DNA of 64,000 nucleotides from Deinococcus sp. QL22. Lineage in GTDB: Bacteria; Deinococcota; Deinococci; Deinococcales; Deinococcaceae. Below the pieces are notes generated by a model, which saw only the letters and a program-made list of their open reading frames with translations, was not told the origin of the DNA and searched no databases. Numbering within the stretch: position 1 is the first letter of the stretch; each line of letters begins with the position of its first letter. Shown here one piece after another: positions 45,798 to 57,077 of the stretch. The stretch lies in the NCBI RefSeq assembly GCF_023370075.1, contig NZ_CP097149.1, positions 1,296,001 to 1,360,000 of the forward strand, given 5' to 3'. The position numbers were made by a program, and so were the translations under genes.

Positions 45798-46214
45798 TCA
45801 ATCACCGTTGATCAACTGTTGAATACTATGATTTCCGCTGAAAAATGCTAAGGTATAATCTGTTGCGCCGTCATTGTTTTGAAATCCAAGAGCATACGAT
45901 TGATTGGCGGCCAAATTGATACTGCCTTGAGTGACCACCAGACCGTCATAAGCCGTTTTGACCATAATGTTGTGGCTGCCGGGTGTGAGGTTGAGGAGGG
46001 TAGCTGCATCTGTAGCCAAAGCTTGTGCAACTACTTTCTGGCCGTCTACGAATAAATCGACTGCTCCAGCTCGCCCAGTATCAACCAAAAAGTAGAGGGT
46101 GGCCGCGTCGTTGTTGGCGTTGAGGCTCTGTTGCCCTGTTTGAGCCTGAGCAACGGTAAAGGCAGTGGTCAGCAGCAGGGCGGCGGTCAGGGCAGGCAGT
46201 TTCAGGTTCTTCAT
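45798..46214 (-). CDS. secreted DUF4397-like protein
   Basis: A 138-aa protein with a clear signal peptide (KLPALTAALLLTTAFTVAQA) and a single beta-rich domain with the DUF4397-type pattern AGAVDLFVDGQKVVAQA and LLNLTPGSHNIMVKTA. GGAGGA lies 6 nt before the ATG. Followed by its own terminator. The family is found in envelope or secreted proteins with no known activity. Confidence 0.75.
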   Translation of the reverse strand: MKNLKLPALTAALLLTTAFTVAQAQTGQQSLNANNDAATLYFLVDTGRAGAVDLFVDGQKVVAQALATDAATLLNLTPGSHNIMVKTAYDGLVVTQGSINLAANQSYALGFQNNDGATDYTLAFFSGNHSIQQLINGD

Positions 46215-46369
46215 GGTGTTCCTCCGGGGTTCAGGGGCCGGTCTCGGCTTCCCTGTTGCCCAGAGAGTAGGCGGGGCGTTCTAAGGTCTAGTGCAGCGCT
46301 GTCGAAGAAGTGATACAGGTTTTAAATGAATGATGCAGAACCAAGCTGTGGTCATCAGGAAATTCTGTC

Positions 46370-47359
46370 CTACATGGCGTTTTTCGTCTTTAGAGCTTTG
46401 GCTTCCCGCTCCGAGGTCAGCGCATATACCGTCTGCTGACCCGCACTCCACACCCGCGTGTCCTGTGCGGTTGTGGCCGGGTCGGTCAGGGTCAGACCAG
46501 CGGCCAGGGCACGGGTGGCGTCTACATCCATCAGGCCGCCCTGCTCGCTGTCATCGGCCAGATAGAGCGGGAGGTCGCGCCAGCCGATACCCTGAGCTTC
46601 CAGTGTGGCGGCGTCTACCCAATGCACCGACTCTGCGCCAATGGCAGTCATGAATTGGGCCCAGGTCAGGCGCGGGCCAGCCACGTTGAAGATGCCGGGT
46701 GTGCCGTCTTCTAGCACCCGCACGGCAAAGCGTCCAAAGTCCCGCGCATCTATGGCCTGCATATGGTCGGAGCCGTTGCCCGGAGCCAGCATGGGCAGGC
46801 CGTCCTGCCGAGACTGTGCGGCCCGGTCCGGCCAGTACGGGTAGCGGGCGGTATGGTCGAAGGGGCCAGCCACAATTTGTGGGCGCAGGATGGTGGCACG
46901 GTCTGCGAACACGTCCTGCACGATCCGTTCACAGGTGACTTTGAGGGGGCCGTAACTTTCGCCCGTTACTTCGGTCAGGTCTTCCGGGGCGGCGGGCAAC
47001 AGGGGATCGGTTTCGCGGACAGGGTGACGGTTCTGTTCGGCATACACACTGACTGTGCTGACGAAAACATAGCGCCTCACGCTGGCCGCCAAAGCCTCGG
47101 TACTGGCCCGAACTGCGGCGGGCGTGTAGCCACTGACATCTATACAGGCATCCCAAGTGCGGCCCGCCAGAGCGTGCAAGCCCGCCGCGCCCTGTTCTCG
47201 GTCGCCTTGCAAACGTTCCACGTGGTCGGGCAATTCATCCGGGGACTGACCGCGTGTTAGCACTGTGACCGTATGACCCGCTGCCAGGAGTGCTTCTACG
47301 ATGTGCCGCCCGACAAAACGAGTGCCGCCCAAGACCAGAACCTTCTGGGTTGTTGTCAT
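46370..47359 (-). CDS. NAD-dependent epimerase/dehydratase (atypical SDR)
   Basis: A 329-aa extended SDR-type protein. The nucleotide-binding motif is GGTRFVGRH (about residues 11-19) instead of the usual GxxGxxG, as in the atypical epimerase branch related to CSP41-like proteins. It also has VSTVSVYAE, and YGPLK in the YxxxK position. The start at 47359 is chosen because the Rossmann strand begins at once (KVLVLGGTR) and a CATTCT box lies 6 nt upstream. Divergent from the next small gene, with promoters about 20 nt apart. Substrate unknown. Confidence 0.82.
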   Translation of the reverse strand: MTTTQKVLVLGGTRFVGRHIVEALLAAGHTVTVLTRGQSPDELPDHVERLQGDREQGAAGLHALAGRTWDACIDVSGYTPAAVRASTEALAASVRRYVFVSTVSVYAEQNRHPVRETDPLLPAAPEDLTEVTGESYGPLKVTCERIVQDVFADRATILRPQIVAGPFDHTARYPYWPDRAAQSRQDGLPMLAPGNGSDHMQAIDARDFGRFAVRVLEDGTPGIFNVAGPRLTWAQFMTAIGAESVHWVDAATLEAQGIGWRDLPLYLADDSEQGGLMDVDATRALAAGLTLTDPATTAQDTRVWSAGQQTVYALTSEREAKALKTKNAM

Positions 47360-47393
47360 GCCCGCAGAATGCCACGGCGCTACACTCTGCGCC

Positions 47394-47681
47394 ATGAAGA
47401 TTCGGTTCACGGCGGGGCGGGTGCGGGTGCGCCTGGACGATCTGGAAACCGCGAGCCTGGCACGTGGGGAACAGCTGGAGACCGGGGTGACTTGGGCGGA
47501 GGGGGGCTGGAGCCTGATCCTCGATCCATTGGGTGTGGGCGTGCGTGGTGAGGCAGGTCGCCTGACCGTTGGCCTGAAAGACGTGCTGCCCACCCTGCTC
47601 GATCCTGCCCAGGAAGGCGTGGCCTTGCCCGGGCCGCCGCGTGTGGACGTGGAAAAGGATTATGGGCCTCAACACGAATAG
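47394..47681 (+). CDS. hypothetical protein, 95 aa
   Basis: A small acidic protein starting MKIRFTAGRVRVRLDDLE, no recognised family. The gene is supported by a TACACT box exactly 7 nt before the ATG (47381-47386), the Deinococcus leaderless layout; a longer frame upstream runs into the promoter of the divergent epimerase gene. It may be a beta-sheet protein with a repeated strand pattern (GVTWAEGGWSLILDPLG). Ends 15 nt before the convergent dprA. Confidence 0.65.
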   Translation: MKIRFTAGRVRVRLDDLETASLARGEQLETGVTWAEGGWSLILDPLGVGVRGEAGRLTVGLKDVLPTLLDPAQEGVALPGPPRVDVEKDYGPQHE

Positions 47682-47696
47682 AATAGCGGCCTGCTT

Positions 47697-48794
47697 CTAC
47701 CGCCGCACCCAGCGTCCCCCCACTTCCTCGGCCATCCCCTGCAGTTGCAGCATCACCAGCGCGGTTTGCAGTTCCGAGAGGCCCAGGCCTGTGCTGGCTT
47801 GCAAGCTGTCTAAGGTAGAAGGGGCGTTTAGCGCGGCCAGCACGCGTGCTTGATCGGGCGGCAGGTCGGGCAGCGGCGCGGTGCGGGCCTGTCCCCAGCC
47901 CATCTCGTTCAGGATGTCCTGCACGTTTTCGGTCAGCACGGCTCCGTCACGGATCAGGCGGTGGGGGCCAGCGGCGCGGGGATCGCCTGCCAGTCCGGGT
48001 ACAGCAAACACAGTGCGGCCACATTCCAGCGCGTGTGTGGCCGTAATCAGGGAACCCGATTTCCACTCGCCTTCTACCACTAATGTGGCCGCACTCAGCG
48101 CCGCGATCAGCCTGTTTCTGATGGGGAAGTGGTGCGTGGCTGGCCCGGTGCCCAGCGGATATTCGGAAATCAGTGTCAGCTTTTGGGCCAGCGCAGTGTT
48201 TTCGTGTGGATAGATCATGTTCACGGCGCTGCCCAGAATGCCGATGCTCAGGCCACCCGCCTCGGTGCTGGCACTGTGGGCGGCGGTGTCTATACCGCGT
48301 GCCAGGCCACTAATCACGGTCACATCGGAGCGGGCCAGATCGGCGGCGATTTTGCGGGTCAGGGCCAATGCATGCGGGCTGGCGGCGCGGGTTCCCACCA
48401 CACCAACCGCACGCGGCACGGTGGGCAAGTCGGGCAGCGGCCCCAGCACCCACAGTACGGCGGGCGGGTCGCCCAGCGAATCCAACGCTGCCGGATAGCC
48501 CGGCAAGCCCCGGCCCAGCAGGGTCACGCCTTCGCGCTCCAGTTTCCCCAGTTCGGCTTCGGCCTGTTGCGCGGGTTTGGCGGTTCCTATGCCTGCCAGC
48601 GATTTGGCATCCAGTCCCGGTGTGTGGCGCAGTTCCGTCAGGGGCGCGTTCAGGGCGGCCCACGCACTGCCAAAGCGTTGGCACAGGTTTTCTATGCGGC
48701 GTGATCCCAACTGCGGCGTAAACCGGAGTGTCAGCAGGGCCAGCAGTTCTTCGGCTTGTTGGGAGGTCGCAGAGGAATTGGAACCGGATGTCAC
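47697..48794 (-). CDS. dprA: DNA-processing protein DprA
   Basis: Loads RecA on incoming single strands during natural transformation, which Deinococcus performs. The 365-aa protein has an N-terminal helix-hairpin-helix/SAM-like region ([19 protein letters not shown]), a Rossmann-like DprA core ([35 protein letters not shown]) and a C-terminal DprA winged helix (about 300-365). The start is GTG with TATGCT 6 nt upstream (48801-48806, complement). Confidence 0.94.
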   Translation of the reverse strand: MTSGSNSSATSQQAEELLALLTLRFTPQLGSRRIENLCQRFGSAWAALNAPLTELRHTPGLDAKSLAGIGTAKPAQQAEAELGKLEREGVTLLGRGLPGYPAALDSLGDPPAVLWVLGPLPDLPTVPRAVGVVGTRAASPHALALTRKIAADLARSDVTVISGLARGIDTAAHSASTEAGGLSIGILGSAVNMIYPHENTALAQKLTLISEYPLGTGPATHHFPIRNRLIAALSAATLVVEGEWKSGSLITATHALECGRTVFAVPGLAGDPRAAGPHRLIRDGAVLTENVQDILNEMGWGQARTAPLPDLPPDQARVLAALNAPSTLDSLQASTGLGLSELQTALVMLQLQGMAEEVGGRWVRR

Positions 48795-48976
48795 TCAGCC
48801 AGCATAGCGGTAAGATGAAAGTAAATGTCAGGGTGTTCAATAAAATCCTGGAGTCTTCCCCTAGAAGAGGGTGATAGCTCAGCCCCAGGGATTCTTGCTC
48901 GCTGGCTGTCCCCAAAGCTGACTCTCTGTACAGAATATCTTCATCCCCTGACAGTTCAGGCGCGTATCATGGCCGG

Positions 48977-49729
<753 letters not shown>

Positions 49730-49769
49730 GCTAGAGGCAAGTACGTTAGAAACACAGAGGACGTGGGTA

Positions 49770-50774
49770 GTGGCGACTGGGAAAACATCAAAAAAATCGG
49801 CTGAAATGGAGCCGACAGTTCTGGCTATTGGCCCGCTGACGGCGCAGGCGGCGCTGCTGCATGGGCCTTTGCTGGAGCAGACCGGGCTGTTTGGGGGCAA
49901 TGCCCTGCTGCTGACCGGGCCAGCGCGGGTAGGTAAATTGGCGGTGGCGTGGGCGGTAGCCGCACAGTTCAACTGCTCCGGCATTCGCGGCATGTCGGGC
50001 GAGGCGTGTGGGCAATGCCCGTCTTGCCGCACGTTGGCGGCAGGCACGCACCCCGATGTGCTGACCGTAGAGCCCCGAGCCACCACCAGCACGGGCAAAA
50101 CGGCGCGGCGCAAAATTATTCCGATTGGGGCGATTCTGGACAGCCGAGACGATAAGAACGAATACGACATTCACGTCTACGAGTTCTTGGAAGTCCAGCC
50201 CACCTTCAGGCGGCGCGTGGTCATCGTGAGCGGCGCGGAATATCTGGGCACCACCGCCGGAAACGCCCTGCTGAAACTGGTGGAAGAACCGCCGCACGGG
50301 GCCATGTTCGTGTTCTTGGCCGAAGATGCGCGGGCCGTGCTGCCCACGATTGCCAGCCGCAGCGCCCGCCTGAGCGTCTCGCCCGCGCCTGACCAAGCGG
50401 TGGCGTTTGCCTTAGCCAAAGCAGGCCACGATCCTGACCCCGAACTGGTGGCCTTCGCCGCAGGACGCGCCGGAGTGCTGGCCGACCCGGACACGGTGCG
50501 GAGTGCTTTGGCCGATGCCCGCGAACTGGAAGAAGCCATCGGCACGGGCCTCCTGACCGCCCTAGAAGCTGCCGAACGCCTGGAAAAACGCTTTGACCCG
50601 GCGTGGCATCCTGAGGCGTTGCGCTTTGTGTGGCAGCCCCGCCCCCCCGCCCAGCGTGCCCGTGCCGACACTGCGCTAGACGCCCTGCAAGCCGCGCTGG
50701 AAGCCTACGCCAGCCCCAGCCTCAGCTTTCAGGTGTTCGTGCTGGGATTGCGGGATGCGTTCGGGTTGGCATAG
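49770..50774 (+). CDS. holB: DNA polymerase III subunit delta' (HolB)
   Basis: Clamp-loader subunit, 334 aa. It has a degenerate P-loop ([18 protein letters not shown]) as expected for the non-hydrolysing delta', zinc-type cysteines (CGQCPSC), then [21 protein letters not shown] and the SRSARL sensor segment. A hydrophilic insert rich in Thr/Lys/Arg ([11 protein letters not shown]) lies before IIPIG. GTG start. The gamma/tau subunit was not seen in this window. Confidence 0.87.
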   Translation: MATGKTSKKSAEMEPTVLAIGPLTAQAALLHGPLLEQTGLFGGNALLLTGPARVGKLAVAWAVAAQFNCSGIRGMSGEACGQCPSCRTLAAGTHPDVLTVEPRATTSTGKTARRKIIPIGAILDSRDDKNEYDIHVYEFLEVQPTFRRRVVIVSGAEYLGTTAGNALLKLVEEPPHGAMFVFLAEDARAVLPTIASRSARLSVSPAPDQAVAFALAKAGHDPDPELVAFAAGRAGVLADPDTVRSALADARELEEAIGTGLLTALEAAERLEKRFDPAWHPEALRFVWQPRPPAQRARADTALDALQAALEAYASPSLSFQVFVLGLRDAFGLA

Positions 50775-50825
50775 AGCGGGTTCACCTTCCAACCCAACCC
50801 CGCCTTCCCCCAGTACACTCCCCCC

Positions 50826-51488
50826 ATGACCCGCCCGCACACCCAACCCCAACTTCACGGTTCTACCCAAGTGTGGACACTGGCGACTGGCCCCCTGCAA
50901 GAAAACGCTGTGATAGTCGCCGGAACGCAGAATGAAGGCTTCCTGTTCGATCCCGGCGATGAGGCCGACAAGGTATGGGCATGGGTGCGGGCTTCCGGCG
51001 TGACCGTGCGCGGAATTTTGCTCACCCACGCGCATTTTGACCACATTGGGGCGGTGCAGCCCATGCGCGAGGTTCTGAAGGTGCCCGTGTATCTGCATCC
51101 CGCCGATCTGCCGATTTACCAGCTGGGCGCGGCGAGTGCAGCCCGCTGGAATTTGCCGTTTATCCAGCCGGAAGCGCCCGAGCATGGGATAACGCAGGGG
51201 CAGACCTTTACGGCGGGCGACCTGACCCTCACGGCCCGCGAAGTGCCCGGACACGCGCCCGGCCATGTGGTGTTCGTGGATGGGGCAAAGTCTGTTGTCG
51301 TCGCCGGAGACACCCTGTTTCGCGGCAGCATTGGCCGCACCGACTTGCCTGGCGGCAACCATGCCCAACTGTTGGCGGGTATCGCGCAGGAACTCCTGAC
51401 CCTGCCCGACGAGGCCGCCGTTTATCCGGGGCACGGGCCAGCCACCACCATCGGCTTCGAGCGGCGCACCAATCCATTTCTGAAGTAG
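50826..51488 (+). CDS. MBL-fold metallo-hydrolase (glyoxalase II-like)
   Basis: A 220-aa metallo-beta-lactamase-fold hydrolase with THAHFDH (HxHxDH), a later His in PGHAPGH, the bridging Asp in VVAGDTLF and a final His in PGHGPAT. The length and pattern fit the hydroxyacylglutathione hydrolase-like group. Deinococcus lacks glutathione, so the natural substrate may be a bacillithiol conjugate or something else. TACACT lies 6 nt before the ATG (50814-50819). Confidence 0.88.
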   Translation: MTRPHTQPQLHGSTQVWTLATGPLQENAVIVAGTQNEGFLFDPGDEADKVWAWVRASGVTVRGILLTHAHFDHIGAVQPMREVLKVPVYLHPADLPIYQLGAASAARWNLPFIQPEAPEHGITQGQTFTAGDLTLTAREVPGHAPGHVVFVDGAKSVVVAGDTLFRGSIGRTDLPGGNHAQLLAGIAQELLTLPDEAAVYPGHGPATTIGFERRTNPFLK

Positions 51489-51618
51489 GGGAGTGGTTGA
51501 GGCGCTCTAGCTCTGAGCTGTGCGCTGTGCATTCCAGTAGGCTTTAATGACTGATATTTCAGATGTGCTTAGACCCCTAGGCCCTAGACCATTAGACGTC
51601 CTCCCCAAAGGAATCTCC

Positions 51619-52578
51619 ATGACCCACACCCCCCCACCCGCCGGAGTCTTCGATGCCGTCGCCACCCTGCGGGCCGATGACGGCCACCGCTTCCTGCTTC
51701 AGCGTCATCCACAGAGTCCCGTACTGCGCCCCAGTCCCCTCAATGCGTGGGAAGCCATGAACGTCTTCAACGCCGCCGTCTTGCAGCACGGGGGCCTGTT
51801 CCACATGCATTACCGGGCACAGGGGATAGATTTCGTGTCCAGCATCGGCTACGCGGTGTCCTCTGACGGTCTGACGTGGAATAAGTTGGAGCGGCCTGTC
51901 TTGGCCCCGCGGGAGCCCTACGAATCGCGTGGGGTAGAAGACCCGCGTGTGACGTGGCACGAGAACGACCAGTGTTTTTATATGGCCTACACCGCCTATT
52001 CTCCGCTCGGCATCATGCCCTGCCTCGCCCGCTCGCATAACCTGATTTTGTGGGAGCGGCTCGGCCCGGTTATTCGCGGCGAGGACAACAAAGACCATGT
52101 GCTGTTTCCGCGCAAGATCGGCGGGCGATACGTGATGTTTCACCGCCGCCCGCCCAGCATCTGGATTGCGTATTCCGACGACCTGCTGAACTGGACAGAC
52201 CACCGCGAAATTATGGCCCCGCGCCCCGAATTGGCTGGCTGGGACGAAAAGCGCGTCGGCGCGGGCGGCGTACCCATAGAAACCCCGCACGGCTGGTTGG
52301 TGCTGTATCACGCCTACGATCAGCGCCATGTGTACCGCCTGTCTGCCGCGTTGCTCGACCTAGAAGACCCGTCCAAAGTGCTGCGCCGCCCTGCCGACTT
52401 CATTATGGAACCCACCGAAACGTGGGAAATCCGGGGCGATGTGCCCAACGTGGTGTTCTCGTGCGCCAATCCGGTGGTCGGCGATGAAGTCTGGCTCTAT
52501 TACGGCGGCGCAGACCGCATGGTGGGGTTGGCCACCTGCAAACTCAGCGATCTGATGGAGTTCGTGCTGGAGCCGTAA
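51619..52578 (+). CDS. glycoside hydrolase family 130-like (mannoside phosphorylase-type)
   Basis: A 319-aa protein with a five-bladed propeller pattern and GH130 marks: [10 protein letters not shown], which carries the family acid, repeated [17 protein letters not shown] blades and the GAGGVPIET loop. The family phosphorolyses or hydrolyses beta-mannosides. AAAGGA lies 7 nt before the ATG at 51619; an earlier ATG at 51547 lies in poorly coding DNA with TAGACC repeats. No sugar transporter is nearby. Confidence 0.85.
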   Translation: MTHTPPPAGVFDAVATLRADDGHRFLLQRHPQSPVLRPSPLNAWEAMNVFNAAVLQHGGLFHMHYRAQGIDFVSSIGYAVSSDGLTWNKLERPVLAPREPYESRGVEDPRVTWHENDQCFYMAYTAYSPLGIMPCLARSHNLILWERLGPVIRGEDNKDHVLFPRKIGGRYVMFHRRPPSIWIAYSDDLLNWTDHREIMAPRPELAGWDEKRVGAGGVPIETPHGWLVLYHAYDQRHVYRLSAALLDLEDPSKVLRRPADFIMEPTETWEIRGDVPNVVFSCANPVVGDEVWLYYGGADRMVGLATCKLSDLMEFVLEP

Positions 52579-52656
52579 TTCGTCCCCCAAGTCCAAACCC
52601 TACTTGGCACCCAGACAACCACACGTTCAGATGAGATTCTGATGATGTGAGAATTT

Positions 52657-53856
52657 ATGCAAAGCAATTTTAGACTCTGGTGGCAAAAGCCCCAACTGCA
52701 TGACCCCAGCAGCGACGCCAAGCGGGTCACCTGGCTCGAACTGTTTTACGATCTGATTTTTGTGGTAGTTATTGCGCGGCTGGCACACCATCTGGCCGAG
52801 CATCCCGACCTGAAAACATTTACCGAATTTGTATTGCTGTTCATTCCGGTGTGGTGGGTGTGGCTGTCTATCGCTTATTACAATGAACGCTTTGAAACCT
52901 TCGACCTCAGTTTCCGGGCCTTTACCTTTCTGCAAATGCTGTCGGTGGCAGCGATTGCAGCTACGGCAGAATACGGCTTCAGCAAAACGGCCACCGGTTT
53001 CGCCCTGTCTTACGCTTTTGCACGGGCCATCATTACCTTCATGTGGTGGCGGGCGGGGCGGCACAATCCGCAAACCCGCGTCATCACAGACGTATATGTC
53101 AGAAATTTCAGCATCAGCATCGTGCTATGGGTCGTCGCCGCCTTTGTGGGTGGGCCGCTGGCGCTGGCGCTCAAGGGTGCCGGATTGTTCATCGACTTGG
53201 TGACGCCCATGCTGACCCTCAAGGATCAGCACAAGGCTTTTCCTGCGGCGGCCCGCAAGTTGCCGGAACGTTTTGGTCTGTTCGTCATTATCGTCCTGGG
53301 TGAAAATCTGGTGGGAATCGTCAACGGTCTGGCTGATGCCGAGCAGCTCAATGCCGTCATTTTGCTGCGGTTCGTCCTCGGGTTCATTCTGGGGTTTGGG
53401 CTGTGGTGGGTCTATTTCGACTATATCGGGCGGCTGGAACCCGATTCGCACAACCGCCGGAAGTTCATCACTTGGTCTTATCTGCATCTTCCCCTGGTGA
53501 TCGGCATCACCATGATGGGCGCAATGATTCAGCACGCCATTGCCCCGCATGGAGAAGGGCCGGATGCCCAGAGCGTCGACATCGGCGTGCGCTGGTTGCT
53601 GGCGGGCGGCTTTGCCCTGTTTTATCTGGCCTGCGCGGGCCTGGAACACACGCTGGAAGGCGGAACTTTAATCCCGGCGCGAACCATTGTGCCCCTGAGA
53701 ATTGTCACGGCGGGCGCGGCGTTGTTGCTGCCCCTCTTGCCTGTCAGCCTGTCTTGGATGGTTCTGGGATTGATATTTCTGCACGTGTTTCACGTCGTCC
53801 TGGGTGTGCGGGCGTGGTTCAGCAGTTCTAATGCTGGCCGCACAGACTCCCACTGA
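52657..53856 (+). CDS. low-temperature-requirement A (LtrA) family membrane protein
   Basis: A 399-aa integral membrane protein with about ten hydrophobic helices. The LtrA family start RVTWLELFYDLIFVVVIARL is clear, as is the central VIIVLGENLVGIVNG motif with the conserved Glu. Family function is unknown beyond a growth-at-low-temperature phenotype in Listeria. Stands alone. Confidence 0.9.
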   Translation: MQSNFRLWWQKPQLHDPSSDAKRVTWLELFYDLIFVVVIARLAHHLAEHPDLKTFTEFVLLFIPVWWVWLSIAYYNERFETFDLSFRAFTFLQMLSVAAIAATAEYGFSKTATGFALSYAFARAIITFMWWRAGRHNPQTRVITDVYVRNFSISIVLWVVAAFVGGPLALALKGAGLFIDLVTPMLTLKDQHKAFPAAARKLPERFGLFVIIVLGENLVGIVNGLADAEQLNAVILLRFVLGFILGFGLWWVYFDYIGRLEPDSHNRRKFITWSYLHLPLVIGITMMGAMIQHAIAPHGEGPDAQSVDIGVRWLLAGGFALFYLACAGLEHTLEGGTLIPARTIVPLRIVTAGAALLLPLLPVSLSWMVLGLIFLHVFHVVLGVRAWFSSSNAGRTDSH

Positions 53857-53986
53857 TGGAACGTGAACCCAGCCAAGAATCCCTGGAACGCTGAACTCAG
53901 GTGACCCCAAATAGCTCACTCAGAAACGCGCCGTTTTGCGCCTGTGGGTGAGGTATTTGTTGATCCCACTGCGCTACCCTGAGCAT

Positions 53987-54019
53987 ATGAACCTTTCCTC
54001 GCCTATGGTCACGGCCTGA
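53987..54019 (+). CDS. possible 10-codon leader ORF coupled to the DUF2270 gene
   Basis: ATG at 53987 has TACCCT 6 nt upstream (53975-53980), the layout of a leaderless start. The frame ([10 protein letters not shown]) ends with TGA at 54017-54019, and the next ATG uses the A of that stop (TGATG). It may be a translated leader for the gene that follows, or a sign that the true N-terminus lies here and a frameshift intervenes. Confidence 0.4.
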   Translation: MNLSSPMVTA

Positions 54020-54693
54020 TGCCCGGCTCTGGCGGCGGGCCGGGGGCCATGCTGGGCAGCGCCCTGACCGAAGCGAGTTACAGCACCAACACCGCCAACG
54101 CCCTGATTCACCTGTACCGCGCCGAAGTGGGCAAAATGACGGCCTACCGCCAGCGCCTCGATATGACCACCAATTGGTCAGTCGTCACTACGGCGGGCCT
54201 CGCCTCGTTTGCCCTGGGTGATCCCAACAACAGCCACGCTACCTTCCTGTTTGCCATGTTTATGAACTATTTCTTCCTGCGCTTGGAGGCGAGGCGCTTT
54301 CGCAGTTTCGAGATTGCCCACCACCGGGTGCGGATTATGGAACGGTTTTTTTATCCGGCCATGTTGGGCGACAAAGTGGATACGGGCTGGCATCAGTTGC
54401 TTCTGGCCGAACTGAGCAAACCCCGCAGTCCCATGACCCGTGCCGACGCGCTGGGCTGGCGGCTGAACCGCAATTACCTGTGGATTTACACGGCGGTGCT
54501 GTTCGCGTGGTTTGCCAAATTAGACCTCAGTCAACCCAAAGGCTGGACGCTGGAATTTCCCGACGCCTTGTCTCTGGCCGACATCGGCAACTTTCCTGGC
54601 TGGCTGGTCTTTGCCGGAGTCACGGCCTTCTATACCCACCTGATCGTGCTGGCGGTGCGGGCGGCGCAAACGTATCCGTTGGAAGAGGGGTAA
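54019..54693 (+). CDS. DUF2270 membrane protein
   Basis: A 224-aa protein with four hydrophobic segments (about 52-66, 74-92, 153-168 and 191-214) and the DUF2270 pattern: [45 protein letters not shown], and [14 protein letters not shown]. Function unknown. The start is ATG 54019, overlapping the stop of a 10-codon ORF that carries the only promoter-like box here. Confidence 0.82.
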   Translation: MPGSGGGPGAMLGSALTEASYSTNTANALIHLYRAEVGKMTAYRQRLDMTTNWSVVTTAGLASFALGDPNNSHATFLFAMFMNYFFLRLEARRFRSFEIAHHRVRIMERFFYPAMLGDKVDTGWHQLLLAELSKPRSPMTRADALGWRLNRNYLWIYTAVLFAWFAKLDLSQPKGWTLEFPDALSLADIGNFPGWLVFAGVTAFYTHLIVLAVRAAQTYPLEEG

Positions 54694-54727
54694 GGATTAG
54701 AGCTCGTGGTTTGGCGTGTTCCACGTT

Positions 54728-55594
54728 CTACGATCTAGGTTTTGCCGATCTTTCTACCTGCCCTTCCCGCCACAGTTGCGCCCCCAACAACACCGCCGCT
54801 TGAACAGGTAAACTGGCGGCATACAGTCGTGGTTTGCCCAACAACAGGCACGCTCCCAGCGCCAGCAATTGCGTACTCAGGCCCAAATTGGCGGCAACTC
54901 CAGTGATCAGTTGTGGCGTGTAGGCGACCCGCTGGGTTTGGGTTGGAGCGGGGCCAGTGACGGAGGTCAGGCGGCGCTCAAATACCGTTCCCAACAGCTT
55001 CTCCTGCGGCACGAAATAGGCGGCGTACACGGCCTTCAGGGCGGCCAATACCTGCGGGTTGTCTGTACTCTGGGCAGGAGAAGCCCGGAATTCTTCGCCC
55101 CGTGCGGCGCGGTAATCGCGTTCCCACAGGTAATCCACGGTCAGAATCAGGCTTTGCAGCAGCGTCAGCGGGATTCCCCAGCGGCCCACCAGCGCCACAT
55201 TCAGCGCCACGTTCACCACCAGATCCATTTCGGTGTCCAGATAACGCCCCGTTTCGGTGGTCTGTCCGGTGGCGCGGGCCAGTTGGCCGTCCAAGTTGTC
55301 CAGCACAGTCTTGACCTGAAGCAGGAGCGCAGGGGTCAGCCGTCCTCCACGCCGAATGGAATGGGCCACATACAATCCCAACGCCGTATGAAACAGCACC
55401 AGATGGGCCGGATTCACACCCCGGCGGGCAAACGGGCCGATTAAACGCTGTGCCACAGGCCGGAATATCCGCTCGGACGCCCACTCGATACCGGGGCGGG
55501 CCTTGCGCGTCTGCTCTAGCGTGGGGGCCGCTAAGTCAGAGTCAGCCAACTGGGGGCCGGATGGGGGAGAGGAGGCAGCGGGCATGGTGTCCAA
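54728..55594 (-). CDS. CDP-alcohol phosphatidyltransferase-family protein
   Basis: A 288-aa membrane enzyme with the signature [20 protein letters not shown] followed by LDTEMD, i.e. D(x)2DG(x)2AR(x)8G(x)3D(x)3D complete, plus hydrophobic helices. Transfers a phospho-alcohol group from a CDP-alcohol, as in phospholipid or polar-lipid synthesis. A hydrophilic N-terminal region of about 45 residues precedes it. The acceptor and product are unknown. Convergent with the DUF2270 gene. Confidence 0.87.
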   Translation of the reverse strand: MDTMPAASSPPSGPQLADSDLAAPTLEQTRKARPGIEWASERIFRPVAQRLIGPFARRGVNPAHLVLFHTALGLYVAHSIRRGGRLTPALLLQVKTVLDNLDGQLARATGQTTETGRYLDTEMDLVVNVALNVALVGRWGIPLTLLQSLILTVDYLWERDYRAARGEEFRASPAQSTDNPQVLAALKAVYAAYFVPQEKLLGTVFERRLTSVTGPAPTQTQRVAYTPQLITGVAANLGLSTQLLALGACLLLGKPRLYAASLPVQAAVLLGAQLWREGQVERSAKPRS

Positions 55595-55712
55595 TAGTTT
55601 GCACCAACCCGGCCCGCCCGCATCAAAACCTCACCAAAACGACAACCCTGCCGCATGATTGCTCATGCTCGGCGGGGCTGAAACTGTCAGTGTAAATAAG
55701 GACTGTCAGACT

Positions 55713-56090
55713 TTAGCGGCGGCCACCCTTTGGCGCACTCTTGCGTACTCCGGCATAGCGGTTGCGTTCCTTGCGGCGTTCGGCGCTGGTTTGGCCTGCC
55801 TTGTTTACAGGCGCTTTGCTGCCCGCGCCCAATCGGCCCCCGCCAACCCGGCTGGGTGCAAAAGTATCTACCATCAGATAACGGGCCAGCGGGACATACA
55901 GCAGCAGCACGAAAATCAGCGTTCCCCACCACGTATCCAGATACGGCCCCAGCCCCACGGCCCGCAGCAGTCCGCCTACTAGCGTGGCGAAGATGGCAAA
56001 CAGAAACACACGCACCGTCAGTTTAACGATTTTGCCGCGAGTAAAACCGGGTTCGGGGTCAGGGGTGGTCAGCCAGCGCCAGATGTTCAT
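55713..56090 (-). CDS. small membrane protein with basic C-terminus
   Basis: A 125-aa protein with two hydrophobic segments (about 25-46 and 57-77) and a tail rich in Arg/Lys/Gly ([20 protein letters not shown]) that could bind nucleic acid or membrane lipids. Its start at 56090 overlaps the upstream gene's stop by 4 nt (ATGA), so the two are coupled. No known family. Confidence 0.7.
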   Translation of the reverse strand: MNIWRWLTTPDPEPGFTRGKIVKLTVRVFLFAIFATLVGGLLRAVGLGPYLDTWWGTLIFVLLLYVPLARYLMVDTFAPSRVGGGRLGAGSKAPVNKAGQTSAERRKERNRYAGVRKSAPKGGRR

Positions 56091-56998
56091 GCGGATTCGT
56101 CTCCCGTGTTGATTTCTGAGATGCCATTCGCGGGCCGTGCCGCCGCGCCCAGCGTAATCCTGTCCCTGAAGGCTTCCAGTTCGGGCCACTCGGTTTGCCC
56201 GGCGTCCAGATCGATCAGCAGCGTGGGCGCGTGCATCCGGGCGGCGGCGCGGGTCAGGGCGGCGCGGTGGGCAGCGTCACGTGCCGGGGCCACAAAAATC
56301 ACGCCCCGCACGGCACTTTTGCCCGACAACAGCGACGCCGCGCCAAACAGTTCCCGCTCGCCCGCCGGAATCTGCCCGGTGTCTTCCATCCGCACGGCCC
56401 GCGCCAGCACCTGCGCCACAGGCAACTCGGAAGAAAAGACGGCGTGCAGGCCAAGGTCATCCAGCGCCGGAGCCAAGCCGCCCGCCAGAATGTCTTCGGC
56501 CAGCAGCGAGCGCGGCCCGATCACGGCCACTGTGACCCGTGACGCCATCGCCAGCGGCGGCATATCCTCGCGTGCGCCGCGCGATTTGGGCTTGACCCGC
56601 TCCAGGGCCAGCCGCATTCCGCCCGGATTCTGGGCCAGTTTCAGGCCAATCTCAGTGGCAACGGTTTCCAGCGTGGGGCCGCCGTCGGGAATGGGCATCA
56701 GTGGAGGCAAACTGCTGATGCGCCGCGAGAGCAGTTCGGTCAGTGCCTCGCCCCAGGCGTCGTTGGCGACGGGCGCACTCTGCGGCACCAGCACCGCGTC
56801 TACCCGTCCCAGCGCCAGAATGCGCCCCAATGCCAGTTGCACCTGCACGGGTTCTCCCGGCAAGCTTTCTTGCCCCAATGCCAAAGCTTCGGCGTCGGTC
56901 AGGTCAGAGACGGCTCTCTCGACCCCGAGTTCCTTAAGGTACGCCGCCCAGTACCCCGACAGACGCGCCGCACGCGATTCCAATAAGCCAACCTTCAC
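56087..56998 (-). CDS. HgdB/DUF2229-like protein, 303 aa
   Basis: Begins [17 protein letters not shown], with [18 protein letters not shown] and [15 protein letters not shown], a pattern resembling the acyl-CoA dehydratase activase-related (DUF2229) proteins. The cysteines expected for an iron-sulfur cluster are absent, so it is a divergent or non-catalytic relative. The start is GTG at 56998 with TACACT 6 nt upstream (57005-57010, complement); the longer frame upstream would read through its own promoter. Coupled to the small membrane protein. Confidence 0.5.
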   Translation of the reverse strand: MKVGLLESRAARLSGYWAAYLKELGVERAVSDLTDAEALALGQESLPGEPVQVQLALGRILALGRVDAVLVPQSAPVANDAWGEALTELLSRRISSLPPLMPIPDGGPTLETVATEIGLKLAQNPGGMRLALERVKPKSRGAREDMPPLAMASRVTVAVIGPRSLLAEDILAGGLAPALDDLGLHAVFSSELPVAQVLARAVRMEDTGQIPAGERELFGAASLLSGKSAVRGVIFVAPARDAAHRAALTRAAARMHAPTLLIDLDAGQTEWPELEAFRDRITLGAAARPANGISEINTGDESA

Positions 56999-57077
56999 GC
57001 CCGCAGTGTACAGGGCCGGAGTGTTCACAACCGCGAGCTTGATTCCCTCTCCCGCCCTCACCCTCTATCCTTTCCCC

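Noticed and set aside
56106..57077. Extended N-terminus for the APH-like protein
   Set aside because: It would overlap the whole HgdB-like gene on the other strand, and the TATCCT box and family length both place the start at 57078.
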